This document shows, piece by piece, positions 1 to 7,116 of a stretch of DNA of 64,000 nucleotides. The stretch spans positions 248,001-312,000 of the forward strand of contig NZ_JAINZO010000001.1 in the NCBI RefSeq assembly GCF_020179605.1, read 5' to 3'. A program made the position numbers and the translations under genes. Each line of letters opens with the position of its first letter. Position 1 is the first letter of the stretch. Under the pieces are notes generated by a model. It saw only the letters and a program-made list of their open reading frames with translations. It was not told where the DNA came from and did not search any database. This stretch comes from Geomonas agri (GTDB lineage Bacteria; Desulfobacterota; Desulfuromonadia; Geobacterales; Geobacteraceae).

Positions 1-926
1 GCCTGTCCCGAGCAGAGTTCCAAAAGCCTCCCGATGCCGCTGGAGGCGCGCCTCTTGGCACCGTTTTCCAAGAGCCTGCCGGCGAGGATCAGCGTGACGA
101 TCATGGCGGCGGTTTCGTAGTAGACCTCGCCGCCGGTAAAAGTCGCGTAGACGCTGTAGCCGTACGAGGAGAGGGTGCCGATGGCGATCAAGAGCTCCAT
201 GTTGGGGGCGCCGTTGCAGACGCCGCGCCAGGCCCCGGTGAGGAAGGGCCAACCGCAGTAGAAGACCACTGGCGTGGTGACCAGCAGCGAGAAGAGCTGC
301 AGGTACGCCTTCATCTGCGGCTCGATGCCCTGGAAGTATCCCGCGTAGAGGGCGAATGCGTAGGCCATGAGCTGCATGGTGAGGAAGAAGGCGGTGCCGA
401 ACCGGACCAGGAGGTCCTTCTGTACCCGCTGTCCCGCCTGGCGCGCGGCGTCCTCGGTGTAGGGGCGCGGCACGTAGCCGATCTGGTCGATGCGGTTGAA
501 GATGGCGGCAGGGGTGATCCGCTCCGGATCGAAGCGGACCCGGGCCCGGCCGGTGGCGTAGTTGACCCGTGCGTCGAGCACGCCGGGAATGGCGCCGATG
601 ATCTTTTCGTTGAGCCAGACGCAGGAGGCGCAGCGAATACCGTCGATGATGATGTCGACGACACTCCCCTCGGCCGCCGTATGGACGAAGCGGGACAGGT
701 AACTATCCCGGTACTCACCCTTGAAGGCCTGCGGGATGAGCCCCGTTTCCTGCCAGTCGCGCCGGCGGTAATAATCGTACAGTCCCGATCCGCTGATGAG
801 GAGGTAGGCACCGTGACAGCCGTGGCAGCAAAAGGAGAGCACCGCATCGGGCGTGCGCTCCTCGACCAGCATGCCCGGCGGGATGTCGCCGCCGCAGTGG
901 AAGCAGGGGGCCAGGGGGACTCTCAA
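1..926 (-). CDS. ccoI: Copper-translocating P-type ATPase CcoI/FixI, 3' part outside window
   Basis: This is the N-terminal portion of a heavy-metal P1B-type ATPase; the rest lies beyond position 1. In cbb3 oxidase clusters CcoI supplies copper for CcoN maturation. Visible features are a CFHCG pair near residues 8-11, a cysteine/histidine cluster near residues 33-38 (FCCHGCHG), a metal-binding GIRCASC motif at about 96-102, and then several hydrophobic segments. The likely start is a TTG that overlaps the fixH stop in a TTGA arrangement; choosing a later ATG would remove the conserved CxxC. It is the last gene seen of the ccoNOQP-ccoG-fixH-ccoI operon. The family call is secure; the start is less so. 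Confidence 0.88.
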   Translation of the reverse strand, partial: MRVPLAPCFHCGGDIPPGMLVEERTPDAVLSFCCHGCHGAYLLISGSGLYDYYRRRDWQETGLIPQAFKGEYRDSYLSRFVHTAAEGSVVDIIIDGIRCASCVWLNEKIIGAIPGVLDARVNYATGRARVRFDPERITPAAIFNRIDQIGYVPRPYTEDAARQAGQRVQKDLLVRFGTAFFLTMQLMAYAFALYAGYFQGIEPQMKAYLQLFSLLVTTPVVFYCGWPFLTGAWRGVCNGAPNMELLIAIGTLSSYGYSVYATFTGGEVYYETAAMIVTLILAGRLLENGAKRRASSGIGRLLELCSGQ

Positions 927-1378
927 TTGAAGAACACCACTTTCTGGGAGGCCACCGACTCTCCCCTGGTGAACAGGAGTTCGCCGCGCAACTCGCCCCG
1001 CCCGGAGGCCGGCCAGGGGGCGACGAAGACGCCGGGGGACGTTTCCGCCAGGGTCAGCACCTCTTTCTCGTTGCCGTGCCTGGTCTGGAACAGGAGCCTG
1101 CCGCCGGTGACCGGCGCGCCCTTCTCGTCATGCACCCGGACCTGCAGGTCGCTGCCGGCGAGTGAGGCGGACATGCCCCAGTCCAGCCCCTCGTTGTAGG
1201 CGCCGTTCTTGCCCTTGGCGTAGTTGAGCCCGTGCTGGTAGTAGTCCGGGTCAGTGACGCCGCTGCCACGCTCGATGGAGATGAACATGGTGGTCCCCAT
1301 GCCGAGCAGGAAGGTGGCCACCATGAGCACGATGGCGAGTTGCCAGCGGGAGGGGGATTTTGTTGACGGTTTTTGCAT
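923..1378 (-). CDS. fixH: FixH-family cbb3 oxidase assembly membrane protein
   Basis: FixH/CcoH proteins are small inner-membrane factors needed for cbb3 oxidase assembly. The 151-residue product has one N-terminal transmembrane segment at about residues 12-35, then the YYQHGLNYAKG-type periplasmic region typical of FixH, and an immunoglobulin-like tail. The start ATG is chosen because AAGGAAAG sits just upstream; a second ATG 21 nt earlier overlaps the ccoG stop and cannot be excluded. It lies between ccoG and ccoI, the order usual for these operons. The reading frame stays open upstream into ccoG, but that stretch is a shadow frame. Confidence 0.88.
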   Translation of the reverse strand: MQKPSTKSPSRWQLAIVLMVATFLLGMGTTMFISIERGSGVTDPDYYQHGLNYAKGKNGAYNEGLDWGMSASLAGSDLQVRVHDEKGAPVTGGRLLFQTRHGNEKEVLTLAETSPGVFVAPWPASGRGELRGELLFTRGESVASQKVVFFN

Positions 1379-1398
1379 GGATCTTTCCTTGACCATTC

Positions 1399-2622
1399 TC
1401 ATTGCAGCGCTACCGGCAGTGGGCTCGCCGCCACCGCCTTCCCCCCTGTTACCAGCCTTAACTCCACCTGTGTCCCCGGCGGCGGTGCCGAGCTGAGCTT
1501 CAGGGCGAAGCCGATCTTCCTGTTGGCATTCGCCGCCAGCGTTATCTCCCGCACCGGGCCGATCAGCTCCAAGCGGTATCCCGCCAGCGGCGCGGTCTCC
1601 AGGGAAAAGACCCGGGCCGCACCACCGCGGTTCTCCAGGTAGGCGGAGTAAAAGTTGACCAGCGACCCGTCCGGGAGCCGCTTCACCTCGCCGCTTTCGG
1701 CGCGCTGCACCTTGAGGGTCGCCTCCCGGCGCGTGGTCACCCCGACGATCAGCAGCCCCACCAGCAGCAGGAGCACGCCCCCTAAAAGGAGCGCTTTTTT
1801 GTTCACCGGCCGCGAGCCGTCGGCGCCAACCGGCCCGAAGGTGTAGTGGATCAGCCCGCCGGTGCCGCGCTTGGCGAACACGTCTCGGCAGGCGTCCAGG
1901 CAGCGGCCGCAGTTGATGCACTCGATCTGCAGCCCCTCCCGGATGTCGATCCCCGTGGGACAGGCCCTGACGCAGGCACCGCAGCGCAGGCAGACCCCTT
2001 TGAGTTCGGGATCGAACTCCAGGGTGAGGGTGCCGCGTTCCATGGTCATCAGCTGGATGCGCCCGTAGGGGCAGACGCTCTTGCAGAACCGGCGCCGCAC
2101 GAAGGCGAGGTCGAGGTAGACCACCAGCGCCGTCACCGCCAGCGTAATCCCCGCCACCGCTCCCAGCTGCCCCGCGGCCAACCTCGCGAAGAACTCCGGC
2201 GGCGCGATGAAGTACCAGACCAGGTTGGCCCCCACCAAAGCCGAGAGGGCCAGGAAGCACGACTGCCTGAGCGCGGCGCGCAGCGGCGTGGGTAGGCTCT
2301 TGGTGCGGCGCTCGATCCAGTCGGCTAGGTCGCCCAGCGTGGTCTGGGGGCAGAGCCAGCCGCACCAGACCCTGCCAAAGAGCATGGTCACGAACAAGAA
2401 GGCGAAGACCAGGATCAGCACCACGATGAGGAAGAGGTAGAACTCCTCGATGCGCAGCTTGGCGCCGAAGAAAAGCAGCGTCCTGGTCCCCGCGTCCAGG
2501 CGCAGCAGCGATTCCCCGCCGGGACGGATAAAGGGGAGCCCCAGGATGAGCAGGGTCGACAACCACTGCACGCCGCTGCGCCACGGGGCGATGCGGCCGG
2601 TTTTCAGCGGTACATCACTCAA
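1399..2622 (-). CDS. ccoG: cbb3 oxidase accessory protein CcoG (ferredoxin-type copper/electron-transfer protein)
   Basis: CcoG is a membrane polyferredoxin associated with cbb3 oxidase biogenesis, proposed in the family to reduce copper before insertion. The 407-residue product has several transmembrane helices, a CGWLCP motif (C87, C91), a second CKSVCPYG motif (C180, C184), and two [4Fe-4S] ferredoxin clusters (C211/214/217/221 and C235/238/241/245). A soluble immunoglobulin-like domain follows. The start is a TTG overlapping the ccoP stop by TTGA, so translation is probably coupled. The next ATG would be four codons into the same frame region only by frame shift, so TTG is preferred. Confidence 0.93.
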   Translation of the reverse strand: MSDVPLKTGRIAPWRSGVQWLSTLLILGLPFIRPGGESLLRLDAGTRTLLFFGAKLRIEEFYLFLIVVLILVFAFLFVTMLFGRVWCGWLCPQTTLGDLADWIERRTKSLPTPLRAALRQSCFLALSALVGANLVWYFIAPPEFFARLAAGQLGAVAGITLAVTALVVYLDLAFVRRRFCKSVCPYGRIQLMTMERGTLTLEFDPELKGVCLRCGACVRACPTGIDIREGLQIECINCGRCLDACRDVFAKRGTGGLIHYTFGPVGADGSRPVNKKALLLGGVLLLLVGLLIVGVTTRREATLKVQRAESGEVKRLPDGSLVNFYSAYLENRGGAARVFSLETAPLAGYRLELIGPVREITLAANANRKIGFALKLSSAPPPGTQVELRLVTGGKAVAASPLPVALQ

Positions 2623-3110
2623 AGCGAAAGGACGTACTGTACCAGCCCCTGGATCTTGTCACCGGAGAGCTCGTTCTTGAAGCCGGGCATGCCGCCTGGG
2701 CGCCCGTCACTGATGCTCGTGGTCACCTCGGGCGCGGTCTTGCCGAACTTGTACTGCTTGGCGGTCAGGTTGGGGCCGATGCCCCCCTTGCCGTCGGCGC
2801 CGTGGCAGGCCGCGCACTTCTCGGCGAACTCCTTCTTCCCTTCGGCGGCAAGGTTGGTGCTCTTGATTTCCTTGTTGGCCGGGACTGCCTGGCTGGCGGT
2901 TCCCTTCTCCTGCTGAACGGCGAGGCGCGCCTCCTTGGCCTTCTTGATCTCGGCGAACTCGCCGTAGGAAGTCCAGCCGCTGAACAGGTAGTAGGCCATG
3001 AAGATAATCCCCCAGGCCCACAGTCCGAAGTACAGGATCCTGAACACCAGCGGGGAGCTTTTTTCCGCCCGGTACCTGATGCCGTCGTACTCTTTATTTT
3101 CGTCGGACAT
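2619..3110 (-). CDS. ccoP: cbb3-type cytochrome c oxidase subunit III, single-heme form
   Basis: This subunit delivers electrons from soluble cytochrome c to CcoN through heme c. The 163-residue product has one transmembrane helix (about residues 21-43), a charged linker, and a single class I cytochrome c domain with CAACH at 99-103 and a GGMPGF methionine-ligand segment near 140-145. Classical CcoP is about 300 residues with two c-type hemes, so one heme domain is missing here; the neighbouring CcoO has gained one. GGAGGACGCG precedes the ATG. It overlaps the 3' end of ccoQ by 17 bases. Confidence 0.92.
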   Translation of the reverse strand: MSDENKEYDGIRYRAEKSSPLVFRILYFGLWAWGIIFMAYYLFSGWTSYGEFAEIKKAKEARLAVQQEKGTASQAVPANKEIKSTNLAAEGKKEFAEKCAACHGADGKGGIGPNLTAKQYKFGKTAPEVTTSISDGRPGGMPGFKNELSGDKIQGLVQYVLSL

Positions 3111-3279
3111 CGCGTCCTCCTTTGTTCTCGTCGCTCGGTTTGTCGTCGTCCATCATGCGGAACTTGGGTGCTTCCCCCTTTTCCCGGTACTTGCGGCTGT
3201 AGGTGCGCGCCACGATGGCGGCGAAAACCAGGAACAGGATAAGGGTCACCCCCAGGTAGTAGATGCTGGCACTGTCCAT
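3094..3279 (-). CDS. ccoQ: cbb3-type oxidase small subunit CcoQ-like
   Basis: CcoQ is a short single-helix protein that stabilises the cbb3 complex. The 61-residue product has a hydrophobic N-terminal segment at about residues 6-25 followed by a strongly charged tail. It sits between ccoO and ccoP, the normal place for ccoQ. It starts one base after the ccoO stop and overlaps ccoP by 17 bases, suggesting translational coupling. Sequence conservation in CcoQ is low, so the call rests on size, topology and position. Confidence 0.8.
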   Translation of the reverse strand: MDSASIYYLGVTLILFLVFAAIVARTYSRKYREKGEAPKFRMMDDDKPSDENKGGRDVRRK

Positions 3280-3280
3280 G

Positions 3281-4144
3281 TCAGTGCTTGTGCACGGACT
3301 TCAGGTAGGTGACCACCTTCCAGGTCCGTTCCTTGCCCAGCGTGTCGCCGAAGGCCGGCATGCCGCCTGCGGCGATGCCGCTGTAGACCGTGGCGAACAC
3401 CTTGGAATCGGGCTGGTCCATATCGCGCAGGTCCGGCCCTACCTCGCCCTTCAGTTCTATGCCGTGGCACTGGGCGCAGTGCTCGGCGTAGAGCTTCTGC
3501 CCCTCGGGGAGCACGCTCATGTTGTCCTGGAACGGGTTCTTCAACTCGCCCAGCACCTCCGCCTTGCCGGTCTTTCTCCAGGGGATGTCGTTGCCTACCT
3601 TCTGCATGTAGGCGATGATGGCGTCCATCTCGGTCTTGCCCTGCAGTGCCTGGATGTCGGCCGGGGAATAGGGGAACTTGAGCGCCTTCATCTTCTTCTC
3701 CGAGAGGCTCGTGTCGAGCGGCCGGTTCAAGAAGTCGTAGGCGGGCATGTTGGAACGCGGCACCATGGAGCGCGGGTCCTTCATGTGCTTCACGTGCCAG
3801 GCGTCCGGGTACTTGCCGCCGATGCGGGCCAGGTCCGGGCCGTTTCTGCGCGAGCCCCACAGGAAGGGCTGGTCGTAGACGAACTCGCCGCTCTTTGAGT
3901 ACTCGCCGTAGCGCTCGGTGTCGGAGAGGAGCGGACGCACCGTCTGGGTATGACAGTTGTTGCACCCCTCGCGGATGTAAATGTCGCGCCCTTCCAGTTG
4001 CAGCGGAGTGTAGGGCTTCACCGAGGCGATGGCGAGCTTCGGATCGTTGATCCACCGGAACGGGAGCACCATGGTGATGATGGTGCCGACCAGGATGGTG
4101 GCGGTGGCAAGGAGCAGGAATATGATGGGTTTCTTCTCGATCAT
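3281..4144 (-). CDS. ccoO: cbb3-type cytochrome c oxidase subunit II with extra heme-c domain
   Basis: CcoO is the membrane-anchored monoheme subunit that passes electrons to the catalytic subunit. The 287-residue product has an N-terminal transmembrane anchor (about 7-27) and the diagnostic CNNCHTQTVRP motif (C61, C64, H65). It continues into a second class I cytochrome c domain with CAQCH (C223, C226, H227) and a GGMPAFG methionine segment near 260-266. Ordinary CcoO ends soon after its first domain, at roughly 200-240 residues, so the C-terminal module resembles the domain missing from the adjacent CcoP. GGGAGGAG precedes the start. Confidence 0.94.
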   Translation of the reverse strand: MIEKKPIIFLLLATATILVGTIITMVLPFRWINDPKLAIASVKPYTPLQLEGRDIYIREGCNNCHTQTVRPLLSDTERYGEYSKSGEFVYDQPFLWGSRRNGPDLARIGGKYPDAWHVKHMKDPRSMVPRSNMPAYDFLNRPLDTSLSEKKMKALKFPYSPADIQALQGKTEMDAIIAYMQKVGNDIPWRKTGKAEVLGELKNPFQDNMSVLPEGQKLYAEHCAQCHGIELKGEVGPDLRDMDQPDSKVFATVYSGIAAGGMPAFGDTLGKERTWKVVTYLKSVHKH

Positions 4145-4156
4145 GGCGTCTCCTCC

Positions 4157-5560
4157 CTAGGCTCTTTGCGCCACGGCCTGGGTCTTGGCACCGGCGATGG
4201 TCTGGTAGATGTTGTAGAGGAAGACGAGAAGCCCGGCGAGGTAGATCACGCCACCCAGGGCCCGCATGTGCCAGTAGGGGTAGAGCTCCACCATGGTCTC
4301 GATGAAGCTGTAGTGCAGGCTGCCGTCGGGGTTGGTGGCGTTGAGCATCGCCGCCTGCTGCACCCCCGCGATCCACATGGTGATTGAGAAGATGAGCTGA
4401 CCGGTGAGCACCAGCCAGAAATGCACGTTGGCAAGGCCTACGCTGTAGATCTCGGTGTGGTAGATCCTGGGGATGGTGTAGTAGATGGCGGCGAAGAGCA
4501 CTAGCGAGACCCAGCCGAGCGTCCCCATGTGCACGTGTCCCGGCACCCAGTCGGTGTAGTGGATGAAGGCGGAGAAGGTGCGGACCGCCTGGGACGGCCC
4601 CTGCAGCGTCTGCATCCCGTAGAAGGTGATGCCGAAGATCAGGAACTTGACCAGGTAGTTCTCGCGCATCTGGTGCCACTGGCCGTTCATGGAGAAGTAG
4701 CCGTTGAAGACGGCGGCCCAGGAGGGGGCAATCAACATCACGGAGAAGGCCATGGCGAGTGTCTGCACCCAGTCCGGTACCGGCGTCCACAAGAGGTGGT
4801 GCGCGCCGGTCCAGAGGTACATGAAGATGAGGCTCCAGAAGGCGATCACCCCCATGCGATGGCTGTAGATGGGGACCCCGGTTGCCTTGGGCAGGAAGTA
4901 GTAGAAGATGGCCAGAGGCGGCGTGGTGAGCACCATGGCCACTGCGTTATGCCCGTACCACCACTGCACGTTGGCGTCGTTGGCGCCAGCGTAGGCGGAG
5001 TAGGACTTGGTGAGCGAGACCGGAATGGAGGCGTTATTGACCAGGTAGAGCACCGCGACCCCGACCAGCGTGGCCAGGATGTACCAGAGCGAGATGTACA
5101 TCTGCTCCTCGCGCCGCTTCACGATGGTCATGATGATGTTGACCGCGAAGATGACCCAGAGCACGACAACCAGGCTCGCCACCGGCCATTCCAGCTCGGC
5201 GTATTCCTTGGAGCGGTTCATCCCCATAGCCAGCGTCACCGCGGCGAGCGCTATGACCACGTTGAAGAGCCAGAGCTGGACCTTGGCGAGTCCGGGACTC
5301 CACAGGCTCGTTCGCGTCAGGCGCTGGGTGATGTAGATGAAGAAGGCCATGAAGCTGCCGATGCCCCAGCCGAAGATGCCGGCGTTGGTGTGGATCGGGC
5401 GCAGGCGGCCGTAGGTGAGGTAAGGGGGGAAGTTGAGCTGTGGGAAGGCGATTTGGAACGAGATGAAGACGCCGACCAGAACGGCCACCAGTCCCCATAC
5501 CATGCTCCAGATCACAAACCCTTTGACGATGTCGTCAGCGTACCCTTCCTGTTGGTTCAT
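4157..5560 (-). CDS. ccoN: cbb3-type cytochrome c oxidase catalytic subunit I
   Basis: CcoN is the heme-copper catalytic subunit that reduces oxygen with high affinity. The 467-residue product is a twelve-helix-like membrane protein with RPIHTNAGIFGWG (H57, low-spin heme ligand), the QWWYGHNAV segment expected to carry the copper-site histidine, an adjacent HHLLW pair, and HVHMGTLGW for the heme pair near the C-terminal half. It is first in the operon, with a strong CAGGAGGACGGC-ATG ribosome site. The long upstream region (5561-6119) must contain the promoter. No residue loss is apparent. Confidence 0.96.
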   Translation of the reverse strand: MNQQEGYADDIVKGFVIWSMVWGLVAVLVGVFISFQIAFPQLNFPPYLTYGRLRPIHTNAGIFGWGIGSFMAFFIYITQRLTRTSLWSPGLAKVQLWLFNVVIALAAVTLAMGMNRSKEYAELEWPVASLVVVLWVIFAVNIIMTIVKRREEQMYISLWYILATLVGVAVLYLVNNASIPVSLTKSYSAYAGANDANVQWWYGHNAVAMVLTTPPLAIFYYFLPKATGVPIYSHRMGVIAFWSLIFMYLWTGAHHLLWTPVPDWVQTLAMAFSVMLIAPSWAAVFNGYFSMNGQWHQMRENYLVKFLIFGITFYGMQTLQGPSQAVRTFSAFIHYTDWVPGHVHMGTLGWVSLVLFAAIYYTIPRIYHTEIYSVGLANVHFWLVLTGQLIFSITMWIAGVQQAAMLNATNPDGSLHYSFIETMVELYPYWHMRALGGVIYLAGLLVFLYNIYQTIAGAKTQAVAQRA

Positions 5561-6119
5561 GCCGTCCTCCTGGAAATGAATGGATCAATACAGGCAACAT
5601 GTGAACGATGGGTCTGTTGAGCCGACACCCGTCGTTTAATCGCCGAGAGCTTATGTCATAAATGTTGGAAGTATCAGGATTTTGTCTGGTGGATGGAGCG
5701 TTGAGCCAGAGTAACGTCCAATGATCCTGCAATAACAAAGTGTTAGTTTAAGTTGTAATCGGCGTTTAGCAAGCGCACCCCCTGTATACGCCTTCATTTT
5801 GGTCGTCCTGAATTCTGTTGAACCGTATGGGTATGTTGCCCTCGACCAGTCGCACGTGAACCAGCGTCCTCCCTTTGACCGTGGAGAATGATGACCACAA
5901 CCGCTGCACCCGAACTGACGTCCCCCTCTTTGCGAAAGGGGGGACAGGGGGGCTTTGCTTCTGTTCATACCTTATCCCCCTCTTTTGCCTGCAGAAACCG
6001 CCACAGATGCCGATACGCACAGTATCAGGACGCCTCGCTTTGACAGAAGCGGGTCTCGTTATCCTTGTTCGTCGTGCCTGCACCCCTACAAAGTGGGTGC
6101 TTGGGCCCGGAGGAGTCAT
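5561..6119. other. Intergenic region between divergent ccoN and a membrane-protein gene
   Basis: This 559-base gap separates two divergently transcribed genes and should hold the ccoN promoter. No convincing sigma-70 hexamer pair or full FNR-type TTGAT-N4-ATCAA box was found by eye. A G/C hairpin at 5920-5945 (GTCCCCC paired with GGGGGAC) resembles the dispersed repeats found elsewhere in the window. Open frames crossing the gap lack coding character and ribosome sites. Confidence 0.5.
5920..5945. repeat. G/C-rich intergenic hairpin (REP-like)
   Basis: GTCCCCC at 5920 pairs with GGGGGAC ending at 5945 around a CTTTGCGAAAG-type loop. It is followed by another G run. It resembles the C-run/G-run elements before xseA and before fdhD, though the match is looser. 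Confidence 0.45.
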
Positions 6120-6776
6120 ATGAGTGAAGTGATCTACTACTGCGCGGCGGGAGCGACCCTGCTGGTTATCTGGCTCGGGGCCACTTTCTGGGCGGTCAAC
6201 TTTTTCATCAGGCAGGTGACCCAGCAGAGCTGCCAGGATTTCAGGGGGCGCATGCGGGGCGAGACGGAGCGGGCCCTGAAGCTGTTCCGGGAAGGGCTGT
6301 GCGAGCAGATCGTCCAGCAGGAAAACAAGTCCGACGCGCTGGCGCGGCTCTACGCGACCCTGATCGACCAGTTGCGGTTGGGGAGGGAGTTTCTGGGCTC
6401 AATCGGGGAAGGTGAGCGTGCCCAGGCGGAGAAACAACTGAGGACCATCAGGGGAACCGGCGAACACTTCATGGAGACCTTCCAGAAACAGGGGCTCTTT
6501 TTCTCCGAGGAATTCACCAGGACGGTGAAGGATCTGCTCACCCAGCAGAAAACCGGGCAGGAACGTCTCGAGGAACTACTGCGCCGGGTGCAGCGGGAGC
6601 CTCAAAACGTTCATGCCCTCGACGATTTGAAAAAAGAATGGGGGCAGTTCGAGGACCTGTTGAACAAGCTCATGGACTACGTGCGCAACGAGTTCCGCAG
6701 GCGTAATCCGGTGAGCGGCATGATGATGAAATGGCTCAACGAAAGCCCTGCCCCCGGCGAATCCCAGGGCGCCTAG
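6120..6776 (+). CDS. Membrane-anchored helical protein of unknown function
   Basis: I do not recognise this 218-residue protein. It has one N-terminal transmembrane segment (about residues 7-30) and then a long, charged, mostly helical region rich in Arg, Glu and Gln with coiled-coil character, ending in a short Pro-containing tail. The ATG is preceded by GGAGGAGTCAT, which fixes the start; the frame is open further upstream but without a ribosome site. It is divergent from ccoN and ends six bases before the convergent small zinc-finger-like gene. A scaffold or signalling role is possible but unsupported. Confidence 0.75.
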   Translation: MSEVIYYCAAGATLLVIWLGATFWAVNFFIRQVTQQSCQDFRGRMRGETERALKLFREGLCEQIVQQENKSDALARLYATLIDQLRLGREFLGSIGEGERAQAEKQLRTIRGTGEHFMETFQKQGLFFSEEFTRTVKDLLTQQKTGQERLEELLRRVQREPQNVHALDDLKKEWGQFEDLLNKLMDYVRNEFRRRNPVSGMMMKWLNESPAPGESQGA

Positions 6777-6781
6777 TTCTG

Positions 6782-6949
6782 CTACTTGTCCAGAGGCTCC
6801 GGTTTGCAGAGGTGCTCCTCTTTCTTCGCCGCGCGTCCGCATTTCTTGCAGACGTAACGTGGCTCAGCGACGATCTTTTTAAGCTCCTTCAGGTTATCCT
6901 TTATCTCGTCCTTGTCCCACTTGCATAGCGTCTTGTTGTCCTTGCCCAT
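6782..6949 (-). CDS. Small cysteine-rich (zinc-finger-like) protein, 55 aa
   Basis: A 55-residue ORF begins MGKDNKTLCKW and ends in PLDK. It contains CKKC (C34, C37) and a downstream HLC (H46, C48), which together could bind a metal ion. The rest is lysine- and glutamate-rich. GGGAGTG lies six to seven bases before the ATG. It is transcribed away from hcp and shares the 168-base gap with it. The length, ribosome site and metal-ligand spacing argue for a real gene; the function is unknown. Confidence 0.7.
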   Translation of the reverse strand: MGKDNKTLCKWDKDEIKDNLKELKKIVAEPRYVCKKCGRAAKKEEHLCKPEPLDK

Positions 6950-7036
6950 ATCGATCACTCCCGTGTCATTGAGATCGGCGTCTCTGTCTTAATGGCGTAT
7001 TAATCTGATTTAATTCAATTTTTGGCTGCACCATTG

Positions 7037-7064
7037 TTGAAATGGAAATCTTTCCAGATATAGT
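7037..7064 (+). promoter_or_regulatory. Candidate hcp promoter with palindrome between -35 and -10
   Basis: TTGAAA (7037-7042) and TATAGT (7059-7064) are separated by 16 bases. The spacer holds the palindrome TGGAAATCTTTCCA (7043-7056). A protein bound there would sit between the two hexamers, so a regulator acting on hcp is plausible. The start codon lies 53 bases downstream. This is prediction by eye. Confidence 0.55.
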
Positions 7065-7116
7065 AAAACAGTTTTCGAAATTTCCTAGTGAGTTCAATAG
7101 AAAAGGGGGAGTCGAT

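Noticed and set aside
1379-2584. Apparent 553-codon frame joining fixH to upstream sequence
   Set aside because: The upstream part lies out of frame over ccoG, which has clear ferredoxin motifs. Only the fixH portion is real.
5575-5600. FNR-like TTGATCCATTCATT upstream of ccoN
   Set aside because: Only the left half matches the consensus; the right half lacks ATCAA.
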